Assembly (NCBI RefSeq): GCF_963662805.1
Contig: NZ_OY759852.1
Span: forward strand, 186,001 to 250,000
Direction of reading: 5' to 3'
Origin: an uncultured Cohaesibacter sp.
Lineage (GTDB): Bacteria > Pseudomonadota > Alphaproteobacteria > Rhizobiales > Cohaesibacteraceae
DNA length: 64,000 bases
Positions 27,440-35,610 of this stretch are shown piece by piece; position 1 is the first letter of the stretch; each line of letters begins with the position of its first letter. The notes under the pieces are model-generated. The model did not search any database, was not told the origin of the DNA, and saw nothing but the letters and a program-made list of their open reading frames with translations. The position numbers and the translations under genes were made by a program.

Positions 27440-28690
27440 CTATTCCACGAGTTTGGTAACGACTTTGCTTCCGTGCTCCAGTGTCTGGTGCACCGGACAG
27501 TTGTCCGCGATGCGCAAGAGAGCCTGTTTCTGCTCTTCGGTCAAATCCCCTTCGAGTGTGATGAAACGCTCGAAATGATCAATTCTGCCCTTGGAATTGG
27601 CCTTGCTCTCGATCTCGTCAGCAGTACAGGCTGCACAGTCATCGCCATGGATTTTGCTGTGACACACTTCCGTCGCGATGTGATCAACGGGCAGTTTTTT
27701 GAGATCGGCATACATGCGCAGCGTCATGGTCGTGCAGGCACCAAGGGCGGTGGCAAGATAGTCGTAGGGTGACGGGCCGCTGTCCAAACCGCCAACAGAG
27801 GTCGGCTCATCGGCAATCAGCCGATAATGGCCAATCCGAACATGGTTCTGGAATTTTCCAAGGCCGGTTTCGGCAACGAGCGCGCCTTCCGGAATATCTT
27901 CCTCAGGCTCACCAGCGGCCTTTACGAAACGACTGGCCCAAGCGGCGATGACCTCAGCCGCGTAGATTGCATCTTCCTTACCGGTGAGAAGGTGATCGGC
28001 AGTATCGAGAGAGACGAAGCTTTTGGGATGCTTCGCTGCAAGGAAAATCTCGGAGGCATTGTCGATACCCACAGTCTCATCGAGCGGCGAATGCAGAACC
28101 ATCAGCGCCTTCTTCATCGTTGCGACACGCTCCGTCAGACTATGGCGCTCAAGGTCTTCCAGAAACTGTTTCTTGATCGTGAAGGGACGCCCCGCGAGAC
28201 TGACATCAGCCTTGCCGCTTTCACGGATTTCATCGAGATGGCAGGAAAAGTTATGCTGAACATGGCTCGCATCGGAGGGCGCTCCGATCGTGGCAACCGC
28301 CTCGGCTTCGGGAATATCTGCCGCTGCTGTCAATACCGCAGCTCCTCCGAGTGAATGCCCGACAAGGAGGCTCGGCCCCGCTATTGCTTCGCGCAGCATA
28401 TCCGAGGCGCGGACGAGATCTGCAATGTTGGAGGAAAAGTTGGTATCGACAAAGTCGCCTTCGGATGTTCCAAGACCGGTAAAATCGAAACGCAACACGG
28501 CAAATCCGCGGGCAGCAAGACCGGAGGCAATCTGTCTGGCGGCAAAGATGTCTTTTGAACAGGTAAAGCAGTGAGCGAAAATCGCTGTCGCTCTGATGGG
28601 ACCCGAGGGCAGATCCAGTCTGGCCTGAAGCTCATCCCCTAAGGACCCTTCAAAGCTCAACTGTTGGGTAGAATGCTGTTTCCTGACCAT
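27440..28690 (-). CDS. Fused alpha/beta hydrolase and OsmC-family peroxiredoxin-like protein
   Basis: A 416-residue two-domain protein. Residues 1-255 are an alpha/beta hydrolase with nucleophile Ser113 (GHSLGG), probable acid Asp204 (SPLDE) and His233 (TADHLL). Residues 270-416 are an OsmC/YhfA domain with the redox cysteine pair Cys319 (LGACTTMTL) and Cys398 (NCPVHQTLE), as expected for thiol-dependent peroxide or hydroperoxide chemistry. An extra CxxC (DDCAAC, 352-355) lies between them. This bifunctional architecture occurs in many proteobacteria; its substrate is unknown. The stop is followed by an intrinsic terminator. It lies downstream of ccmH on the same strand after 89 bases. Confidence 0.9.
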   Translation of the reverse strand: MVRKQHSTQQLSFEGSLGDELQARLDLPSGPIRATAIFAHCFTCSKDIFAARQIASGLAARGFAVLRFDFTGLGTSEGDFVDTNFSSNIADLVRASDMLREAIAGPSLLVGHSLGGAAVLTAAADIPEAEAVATIGAPSDASHVQHNFSCHLDEIRESGKADVSLAGRPFTIKKQFLEDLERHSLTERVATMKKALMVLHSPLDETVGIDNASEIFLAAKHPKSFVSLDTADHLLTGKEDAIYAAEVIAAWASRFVKAAGEPEEDIPEGALVAETGLGKFQNHVRIGHYRLIADEPTSVGGLDSGPSPYDYLATALGACTTMTLRMYADLKKLPVDHIATEVCHSKIHGDDCAACTADEIESKANSKGRIDHFERFITLEGDLTEEQKQALLRIADNCPVHQTLEHGSKVVTKLVE

Positions 28691-28779
28691 CTCTTTGCCC
28701 CATTTCCTCTATCGGATCCTGAAGAGCGACCTGCTCACCGGAAGATCCTCAATGTAGGCGTGATGGCCTGCTTTGCCAG

Positions 28780-29289
28780 TCAGTTGTTGCTCTCTTCAAA
28801 TAATATTTTCTTGAGGCGTGCTTGCTCTTCTTCGCTCAGGCTGTCGCTTCCTGCCCTTTTTGCACGAGCAGCCGCAAGCTTGTTCTTGCGATAGAGCCGC
28901 AGAACGACAATCACGCCCAGCAAGAGAACCAGCGGGCCAAACAGCCATAGGATAAGGTTCTTGGCTGAAAAGGTCGGTTTGAGCAGGACGAATTCGCCAT
29001 AGCGGCTGACAAGAAAATCCTTTACCTCACCGTCACTATCGCCAGCCTCAAGACGCTCACGAACCAGAACACGCAAATCGTGAGCGAGCGGCGCATCGGA
29101 ATCGTCAATGGACTGGTTCTGACACACAAGGCAGCGAAGTCCAGTAGATATGTCACGGGCTCTTTGTTCAAGCACCGGGTCATCAAGCATTTCATCCGGA
29201 GTAACCGCGTAGCTTGATGCAACAGGCGCTATCAGCGAAATGGCAACAAGCAAAGAAGCCAACAGGCGAGACAGGTTGAGAGACTTCAT
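28780..29289 (-). CDS. ccmH: Cytochrome c maturation protein CcmH/CycL
   Basis: A 169-residue periplasmic, membrane-anchored thiol protein that keeps apocytochrome c heme-binding cysteines reduced for heme attachment. A signal peptide spans about residues 1-25. The active-site motif LRCLVCQNQSIDDS gives Cys53 and Cys56. A C-terminal membrane helix follows at about 105-130 and then a charged tail. The start is the ATG 28 bases after the ccmF stop; the frame is open further upstream but overlaps ccmF. It is last in the ccmI-ccmE-ccmF-ccmH operon, called cycHJKL in rhizobia. Confidence 0.95.
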   Translation of the reverse strand: MKSLNLSRLLASLLVAISLIAPVASSYAVTPDEMLDDPVLEQRARDISTGLRCLVCQNQSIDDSDAPLAHDLRVLVRERLEAGDSDGEVKDFLVSRYGEFVLLKPTFSAKNLILWLFGPLVLLLGVIVVLRLYRKNKLAAARAKRAGSDSLSEEEQARLKKILFEESNN

Positions 29290-29317
29290 GTTGGAGCAAT
29301 CCCTTTCGTTCGCGCAC

Positions 29318-31309
29318 TCAGGCGTTGCCTGCGGCTTCTCTGGCCCGACCCTTGCGAGCCGGTGCGCCAATCCGAAGACGTCTGTCGGATAGTGAAACGG
29401 CCCCACCCAGGAACATCACCAAAGTGCCCAGCCAGATGAAGGTCACCCATGGTTTGTAATAGATCCGGACAGCAATGCCACCACTGTCCTGCTGATCGCC
29501 AAGTGACATGTAAAGCTGCGTCACCCCCCAAATGGTGTGAATTGCCGTTTCGGTCGTCGGCATGTTGTGGGATGTGTAGACCCTCTTGACCGGATGCAGT
29601 TCTGCGACTTGTTTGCCCGACTTAGTCACGATGAAGGTGCCTGCAAGATCGGCATAGTTGAAAGCAGCACTTTGTTTGAATCCGGTAAACTCAAACTCGT
29701 AGCCTGAAAGGCTGGTTTTGTCGCCGGGCTTCATGACAAGAATGTTTTCCGTCTGATAGGTGCTGGCAACAATCAGCCCAAGTACCGTCATGCCCAAACC
29801 GAAATGGCCGAATGCCGTCCCCCATACCGTTCTGGGAAGCCCTTTGAGACGAGAAAGAGAGGTGCCGAGCGGCAATTTGAAGAGACCGATCCGCAACTGG
29901 ATTTCCGCAAGAGCGCCAACCATCACCCAAACCGCTAGCCCAATGCCAAGTGGAGCCAGCGCATTCGCCCCATAGAGGAATGCGTAGCAGACAGCGACGA
30001 CAAACAGCGTGACGCCAAAGGCTACATAAAGGCGCTGTATCGCTCCGTACAAGTCCCCGCGCTTCCATGCCAGAAGCGGGCCGAACGGCACGGCCAGCAA
30101 AAGCGGGATCATCATCAGGCCGAAGGTCGCATTAAAGAAGGGCGCACCGACTGAAATCTTGGCGCCAGTCGTTGCTTCCAGAGCGAGCGGATAAAGCGTC
30201 CCCACCAGAACGGCGGCTGTTGCAGCAGACAGGATCAGATTGTTGAAGACCAAAGATCCTTCGCGCGAGATGGGTGCAAAGATTCCGCCTTGCTTCAAGA
30301 GCGGCGCTCTCCATGCGAACAACGCCAGACCGCCGCCGATGAACCCCACAAGAAGCGCGAGAATGAAGACGCCGCGCGATGGATCCGTCGCAAAGGTGTG
30401 GACTGATGTCAAAACACCGGAACGCACCAGAAATGTGCCAAGCAGCGAGAGAGAGAAGGTCAGGATCGAAAGCAGGATAGTCCAAACCTTCAGAGCGCCG
30501 CGCTTCTCCATCACGATGGCGGAATGTAACAGAGCGGTGCCGCTGAGCCATGGCATGAAGGAGGCGTTTTCAACCGGGTCCCAGAACCAGTAGCCGCCCC
30601 AGCCGAGCTCGTAATAGGCCCAGTAGGAGCCCATGGAAATGCCGAGCGTCAAAAGGGCCCAGGCGACGAGAACCCATGGACGCACGAAACGCGCCCAAGC
30701 GGCATCGATACGCCCTTCGAGCAATGCCGCGATTGAGAAGGCAAAAGCGATCGAGAAACCCACATATCCGAGGTAAAGCAGAGGCGGATGAAGCGCGAGA
30801 CCAATGTCCTGCAGGATCGGATTGAGATCCCGTCCTTCGATCGGCAGGTTCGCTGTCGAGATCCGATGAAACGGGTTCGACGTCATCAACACGAACAACA
30901 GAAAAGCAGCCGTAATCCATCCCTGAACTGCCAGCGTGTTGGCCTTCAGTTTTGGCGGCAGATTGCGGCCGAACACGCCAACAAGCGCACCGAAGATCAC
31001 CAGAATGAAGACCCACAGCAGCATTGAGCCTTCGTGGTTGCCCCAGACGGAGGTGTATTTGAACAGCAGCGGCATGTCAGAATGGCTGTTCTCCCAGACA
31101 TTCTGAACGGAAAAATCAGACGTGACATACGCATGTGTGAGAGCAGCAAAGGAGAGCCCGACGAACAGAAACTGAGTGACCGCAACCGGGGTCGCCACTG
31201 CCATCATGCGGCTGTCAGCGGTCTGAGCTCCCCAGATTGGCACAACCGATTGGACGAGAGCCAAAGCGAATGCGAGAATGAGCATGAAATGGCCAAGCTC
31301 AACGATCAT
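29318..31309 (-). CDS. ccmF: Heme lyase subunit CcmF/CycK
   Basis: A 663-residue polytopic membrane protein, the catalytic core of system I heme ligation, which takes heme from holo-CcmE and attaches it to apocytochrome c. The tryptophan-rich WWD domain is present (GGYWFWDPVENASFMPW), with the expected multiple membrane helices and a periplasmic domain of about 120 residues before the last helix (near 615-635). Length matches the family. It lies 28 bases upstream of ccmH and 52 bases downstream of ccmE, in one operon. Confidence 0.96.
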   Translation of the reverse strand: MIVELGHFMLILAFALALVQSVVPIWGAQTADSRMMAVATPVAVTQFLFVGLSFAALTHAYVTSDFSVQNVWENSHSDMPLLFKYTSVWGNHEGSMLLWVFILVIFGALVGVFGRNLPPKLKANTLAVQGWITAAFLLFVLMTSNPFHRISTANLPIEGRDLNPILQDIGLALHPPLLYLGYVGFSIAFAFSIAALLEGRIDAAWARFVRPWVLVAWALLTLGISMGSYWAYYELGWGGYWFWDPVENASFMPWLSGTALLHSAIVMEKRGALKVWTILLSILTFSLSLLGTFLVRSGVLTSVHTFATDPSRGVFILALLVGFIGGGLALFAWRAPLLKQGGIFAPISREGSLVFNNLILSAATAAVLVGTLYPLALEATTGAKISVGAPFFNATFGLMMIPLLLAVPFGPLLAWKRGDLYGAIQRLYVAFGVTLFVVAVCYAFLYGANALAPLGIGLAVWVMVGALAEIQLRIGLFKLPLGTSLSRLKGLPRTVWGTAFGHFGLGMTVLGLIVASTYQTENILVMKPGDKTSLSGYEFEFTGFKQSAAFNYADLAGTFIVTKSGKQVAELHPVKRVYTSHNMPTTETAIHTIWGVTQLYMSLGDQQDSGGIAVRIYYKPWVTFIWLGTLVMFLGGAVSLSDRRLRIGAPARKGRAREAAGNA

Positions 31310-31361
31310 GAAATCTCTCCGGTTCTATTTGTTCCGTTCATCAGCATCTTGTCGGACTGGA

Positions 31362-31817
31362 TCAATTTACCTGTGCCTCTTGCTCGCTGCCCTTCCACTG
31401 CCCCTGCTCCTTGATCGCCTCGGCCACTTCCTTGGGCATGTAGTTTTCATCGTGTTTGGCGAGCACAGTATCGGCAACAAACACGCCATCGGGCGACAGA
31501 CTGCCTTCCGTCACGACGCCCTGCCCTTCCCGGAACAAGTCAGGCAAAATCCCATTGTAGGCGACCTTAACGTCCGAACCACCATCGGTCACCACGAAAG
31601 AGACTTCGGTGCCCTGCCCTCGGATCAGCGTCTCTTCCTTGACGAGACCGCCTAGTCTGAAGCGCTGCCCCGGTTGGACACCTTTCTCAACAATGTCACT
31701 GGGGCTGTTGAAGAAGACAATCTGATCCTGAAGAGCAAACAGAATGAGGCCAACGGCAGCAAAGAGGACTGCGCCCGCTCCTCCAATCATCATCATCCGG
31801 CGTTGTTTTCTCGTCAT
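31362..31817 (-). CDS. ccmE: Heme chaperone CcmE/CycJ
   Basis: A 151-residue periplasmic heme chaperone with an N-terminal membrane anchor (about residues 9-29) and an OB-fold. The covalent heme site is His122 in the motif HDENY (the HxxxY signature, Tyr126). It receives heme from CcmABCD and passes it to CcmF/H. It is the second gene of the operon. CcmABCD genes are not in this window. Confidence 0.95.
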   Translation of the reverse strand: MTRKQRRMMMIGGAGAVLFAAVGLILFALQDQIVFFNSPSDIVEKGVQPGQRFRLGGLVKEETLIRGQGTEVSFVVTDGGSDVKVAYNGILPDLFREGQGVVTEGSLSPDGVFVADTVLAKHDENYMPKEVAEAIKEQGQWKGSEQEAQVN

Positions 31818-31888
31818 GACTTGATCCTATCCTGAAACCTTCGGTCTGATCGCGTTCGGCGCGTCTTCAAGCGAACCGGCTCTTGCTG

Positions 31889-33088
31889 TCATTGTGTGAC
31901 TGATATTCCCAAAGACCGTGCAGCGGCCTTCACTTTTTCAAGACCATCAAGGTCTGATTGCAGAGCAACCAGCGCTTTGCTGACGCTCTTGGCGGCCATG
32001 TCCGGACGATTGAGAACCAGTTCGGCTCGGATGAGCTGAACCCATTCATCCGCAGTCCCGCCACGTTCATCAAGGCGCTCCGAAAGCCGGGTCACCATTC
32101 CTTCGATCATATCCTTGCGGTCGTCGGCGTCCATCTCTGCGGCCGCTTCCATATCGTCGCGCGTCGGGCCTGCCAAAGTATCAGCGCCGTCATCGGAGGC
32201 GGCATTGTTGCCTTGATCGGCTGCGGCACTTTCGTCTTGCTGTCGCTTTTGAATTGCGGAAATCTGGCTCTTGGAGAATGACACCCAAGGTGCATCATCT
32301 TCAGAATCGTCAATCAGAGACTGCCATGCTTGAATGGCTTCATCTCCCTTGCCCTGTTGCCCAAGAGCAATGGCAAGAAAGAAGCGGGGCTTTGGATGGT
32401 CGGGGTCAAGCTTGTTTGCCTTGAGGAATAGATCCAATGCTTCCTTGGAAACGATCCCCGCGTCCCGGACAACCAGAGCCTCTCCAAGATTGGACAAGCC
32501 CAAGAGGCTTTCTCCTTCAAGCCGTAGAACATTGCGATATGCCCTTGTGGCATCTTCGGTGCGACGCATGGAAAGATAGATCGGAGCAAGGCGCTTCCAG
32601 CCTTCCAGATCATCGGGATTGTTCATCAGTCTGTGTTCAGCCGACGCAACCAATTCGGTCATACTCTGTTGTTCGGGCGGTTTGCTGAGCCGACTGGCGA
32701 GTGGCTGGCTCTGCAAGCCCGGAGAGCCGAGCATGACATAAAGGCCGAGCGAGCACAGAGGAATGATGAATAGCACAGCCATCGCAGCAACGCGCGCGCT
32801 GGATTGGCCTGTTGATTTGCGGTCTGTCTTTGAGAGTTTTGCCTCTTCTTTGTCGATCGCGGTCTGAGCATTCAGCAATCTGCGCGCAACCTCAGTTCGC
32901 GCGGCTTCAGCTTCCGTTTCATCGATCAGGCCACGCTCGACATCGCCTTCAATTTCCTTCAATTGCGACGTGTAAACGGTCAGATCATAGGAATCCGCAC
33001 TCTCCATTTTGCGCGCCCGACGCGTCAACGGATAGATGACAACTGCAACTGAAATGGCGGTGATCAGTCCCGCAAAGATCCAAAACAT
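31889..33088 (-). CDS. ccmI: Cytochrome c maturation apocytochrome chaperone CcmI/CycH
   Basis: A 399-residue protein that binds apocytochrome c C-termini and delivers them to CcmFH. Two N-terminal membrane helices (about residues 2-22 and 85-108) flank a cytoplasmic coiled-coil segment; a periplasmic TPR region follows (DLEGWKRLAPIYLSMRRTEDA and similar repeats at about 145-280), and the C-terminal region is acidic. The start is the ATG of MFWIFAGL after GCAGGG. It is the first gene of the ccmIEFH operon; its promoter must lie in the 200-base AT-rich gap upstream. Confidence 0.93.
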   Translation of the reverse strand: MFWIFAGLITAISVAVVIYPLTRRARKMESADSYDLTVYTSQLKEIEGDVERGLIDETEAEAARTEVARRLLNAQTAIDKEEAKLSKTDRKSTGQSSARVAAMAVLFIIPLCSLGLYVMLGSPGLQSQPLASRLSKPPEQQSMTELVASAEHRLMNNPDDLEGWKRLAPIYLSMRRTEDATRAYRNVLRLEGESLLGLSNLGEALVVRDAGIVSKEALDLFLKANKLDPDHPKPRFFLAIALGQQGKGDEAIQAWQSLIDDSEDDAPWVSFSKSQISAIQKRQQDESAAADQGNNAASDDGADTLAGPTRDDMEAAAEMDADDRKDMIEGMVTRLSERLDERGGTADEWVQLIRAELVLNRPDMAAKSVSKALVALQSDLDGLEKVKAAARSLGISVTQ

Positions 33089-33291
33089 GAAGGCCCTGCT
33101 TTTACTTCGGTTTGGCACAAGCAATCCGCTTTTGCCCTCGAAGTCAAATTAACTCATGTTCATTCGGCTCTAGAATGTTTTTAATCAAGAAAACCGCAAT
33201 ATTACAAAGTTTTAATGTGCAGGAAAGCTATTCCGGAGAAGTGCCTGAATGTATTGCGCAAGAAGAGCCAAAAGCTAATCCGAAATGCAGA

Positions 33292-34689
33292 TCAGGCTTC
33301 GGCAACTTTGAGCTCTGGCACCGACGCGGCGGCCTTGAGCTGCCGCTGTAAAGCATTGGCGTAATTCTCGTCAACTATCTGACGAGCAAAGGAGATTGCG
33401 GCCTCGCCAAGAGCCTTGCAAGTGGCTACGTCATCCCCTTTTGCCTGACGAGTTCTGTCCACGAGCGACGTGGAGAGGATTTCGAAGGACTGATCCAACT
33501 CCTTGCGGGACCGCGTAACAGGTCCATTGAGAGCGAGGCTCTCTTTCATCCGTTCTGCGTGATAGAAGATCTGAATAGCTTTTGTCGCGTCGGCAATGAC
33601 ATTTTCGTCATAATGTTCATCGGATCCGCTCTTTGGAGCCTTAAGAGCCTTTCGCATAAGACCGGGAGCCGACTCGACCTCATTCTTCAGTATCTCGGAC
33701 AGCCGGGATTTCATACCGGACAAGGCCTTGCCCCAAGGGCTCTGCGACGGGATTTCAAGTTCGGTCTCAACTGCTTTTGCCAGATTTCTCCAACTGGCAA
33801 GGCTAGCGATGAGGGCATCCAGATCCGAATTGTCCTTGAACTGCGTTTCAAATGCCGTGAGATAGGCTTCCAGATCTGCAAAAACCTGATGAATTGCAGG
33901 CGAATAAACCGTGGCTGCGATCTGAATCGCGTCATCCGAGCCAGCCAGCTTGGAAGCGACTTGAACGCGCAATCTTGGTGCTGCCAATCTGGACGTGATT
34001 GCCGAGAAGACCCAAGGGCTCTTCATCGGGGACTGCTGAATGTATTTGCAGACAGCGCCGTAGGCTTCCTCACCCTCAGGGGAACTCCAGCTGAGAATTT
34101 CATCCGGCAGTTTGGAGATGACTGGTAGAAGCGGCTTCAGGTTGTCAGAAGCGGCCAGAACTTCCAGCATGTCTTCATAGACGTTGCGGCCACCGAGTTG
34201 ACTGGCGAGTTTCTGTTCTCCCCCGATTTCCCGCATCATCGTCTTGATCTTGCGATTGCTCGCTTGAAGCAACTCGTCCCTCATCATCATGCTCCGGCCA
34301 GCTATGTCTTTGCTGTCCATCCCATTGCATGGCATCTTCAGACGTTCTTGCTGTTCTGCCGTCGCCACATCGCGTTCGACCCAGGTCCAAATCTTATCGA
34401 TCGAGGTTGGACTTATGCGGGCCTTCTGCTTGGCGACATGATCTATGGCTGAGATAAAGGGCTGGCTGGGTTTGAAAAACTCTTCCCTGACGAAATTGTT
34501 CAACGTGACCAAAGGTTCGTCTTCGCGAAGAACATTGCGCAAGGCAGCAAGAATCAGCATAGAGGCCGCATCGCTTTTGCCTTCCCGCTCTCCACTCTCG
34601 AGGCTTCGCAGCAAAAGTTTCTGTGCACTCTCCGACAAAGTTGAAAGATAGAGAGATAGCTTCTCTTTCAGCTTTTCGCTATCTGCCAT
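33292..34689 (-). CDS. Conserved-looking hypothetical protein, 465 residues
   Basis: I do not recognise this protein. It has no signal peptide and no membrane helix. Composition is rich in Lys, Glu, Ala, Ser and Leu, with long predicted helices, including KEKLSLYLSTLSESAQKLLL at the N-terminus and several heptad-like stretches. There is no Walker, HTH or metal-binding motif. The length, even codon use and clean start (MADSEKLKEK) argue that it is a real cytosolic protein. It lies between the glycine-zipper lipoprotein and ccmI, all on the minus strand, with 203 bases before ccmI and a terminator upstream, so it is probably transcribed alone. Confidence 0.8.
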   Translation of the reverse strand: MADSEKLKEKLSLYLSTLSESAQKLLLRSLESGEREGKSDAASMLILAALRNVLREDEPLVTLNNFVREEFFKPSQPFISAIDHVAKQKARISPTSIDKIWTWVERDVATAEQQERLKMPCNGMDSKDIAGRSMMMRDELLQASNRKIKTMMREIGGEQKLASQLGGRNVYEDMLEVLAASDNLKPLLPVISKLPDEILSWSSPEGEEAYGAVCKYIQQSPMKSPWVFSAITSRLAAPRLRVQVASKLAGSDDAIQIAATVYSPAIHQVFADLEAYLTAFETQFKDNSDLDALIASLASWRNLAKAVETELEIPSQSPWGKALSGMKSRLSEILKNEVESAPGLMRKALKAPKSGSDEHYDENVIADATKAIQIFYHAERMKESLALNGPVTRSRKELDQSFEILSTSLVDRTRQAKGDDVATCKALGEAAISFARQIVDENYANALQRQLKAAASVPELKVAEA

Positions 34690-34805
34690 TGATCACACCA
34701 AACTGGCTTTCTAGAGTTATTCCATCCGTTATTTAATCCTCGTAAACCATTAATATTTCCTATCTTCAGCTCGGCTTTTTTACCAATGAAGCCAATTGTG
34801 AAAAG

Positions 34806-34838
34806 AAAAAGGGCCCGCCGGAATGGCGCGCCCTTTTC
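34806..34838 (-). terminator. Intrinsic terminator after the glycine-zipper lipoprotein gene
   Basis: Stem AAAAGGGC-c-CGCC, loop GGAAT, GGCG-c-GCCCTTTT, with T-rich ends on both strands. It lies about 39 bases past the lipoprotein stop codon. Confidence 0.85.
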
Positions 34839-34876
34839 GCACAAAACTGTCTTGAAAAGTCAGATTTCTCTGACAA

Positions 34877-35350
34877 TCAGCTCACAGGACGCCAAGTCCC
34901 GTCTGCCTGACGGCATGCCTGCCCGCGCGCAGTCTGCGGCTGACCATCGATATAAATGGTGTGCGTGTAGTCGCGGCAGGTCAGATTGTTGGTCGTGTAG
35001 GCCTGAGTGGGCACGATCTGACCATAGTGACCGTTGTCTGGGTTGTTCCAGGAAACCGGAGCGCCAGAACGGCCATATTCGAGTGCTCGGCTCTGTGCTT
35101 CGTATGCCAGACGTCGGTCGTTGTCATCCATCATCTTGCCGATGGAAGCACCCACAAAGCCGCCTATTACAGCGCCAGCTGCGGTCGCAATCACGCGCCC
35201 TTCGCCGCCACCAATCTGATTGCCCAGCAGGCCACCTGCGACGGCACCTGTCAGACCACCAACAGTCTGTTTCGGACCCAAACCAGTTTCCTGACAGCCC
35301 GCCAAACCGACACCCATCACTGCAACAATTGCAATCAAGCTCTTTTTCAT
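34877..35350 (-). CDS. Glycine-zipper outer-membrane lipoprotein (17 kDa surface antigen-like)
   Basis: A 157-residue lipoprotein with lipobox VGLAGC (Cys19) and then a glycine-zipper segment (GGLTGAVAGGLLGNQIGGG and AAGAVIGGFVGASIGKMM, about residues 32-72), the signature of the Rickettsia 17 kDa antigen/SlyB-like family. The C-terminal part is hydrophilic with a disulphide-capable Cys pair (CRDYTH, GQACRQ). Such proteins are envelope-stress or structural lipoproteins. An EcfG-type promoter motif lies about 105 bases upstream, which would place the gene in the general stress response. It is monocistronic, bounded by a terminator. Confidence 0.88.
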   Translation of the reverse strand: MKKSLIAIVAVMGVGLAGCQETGLGPKQTVGGLTGAVAGGLLGNQIGGGEGRVIATAAGAVIGGFVGASIGKMMDDNDRRLAYEAQSRALEYGRSGAPVSWNNPDNGHYGQIVPTQAYTTNNLTCRDYTHTIYIDGQPQTARGQACRQADGTWRPVS

Positions 35351-35455
35351 TATCAGCCCCTGTTCATTTCGACCGTTATGAAACGGCCTAGCTCTTTTCC
35401 TTCGAGCAACCCGATATTCGAGTCGCCTGCGCCATCTTTTGCGCTTCAGGTAAGT

Positions 35456-35481
35456 AACGCGTAAATAGATTTAAAGGTTCC
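35456..35481 (-). promoter_or_regulatory. EcfG-type general stress promoter (GGAAC-N17-CGTT)
   Basis: The minus strand reads GGAAC, 17 bases, CGTT, an exact match to the -35/-10 consensus of the alphaproteobacterial general stress sigma factor EcfG (RpoE2 in rhizobia). The -10 element lies about 105 bases upstream of the lipoprotein ATG on the same strand. Exact matches of both boxes at permitted spacing are uncommon by chance in an intergenic region. Confidence 0.65.
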
Positions 35482-35610
35482 ACCAATTCTTTTTCTACCC
35501 AGAACAGGTGTCAGCTTTTCAATCATGGCGATAAGGATTGATCATGTCGAAAGTTTGGCGTTTACCAGATATTTCACATCTTCCACGCCTGTTGGCGGCC
35601 GCGTAGTGCC

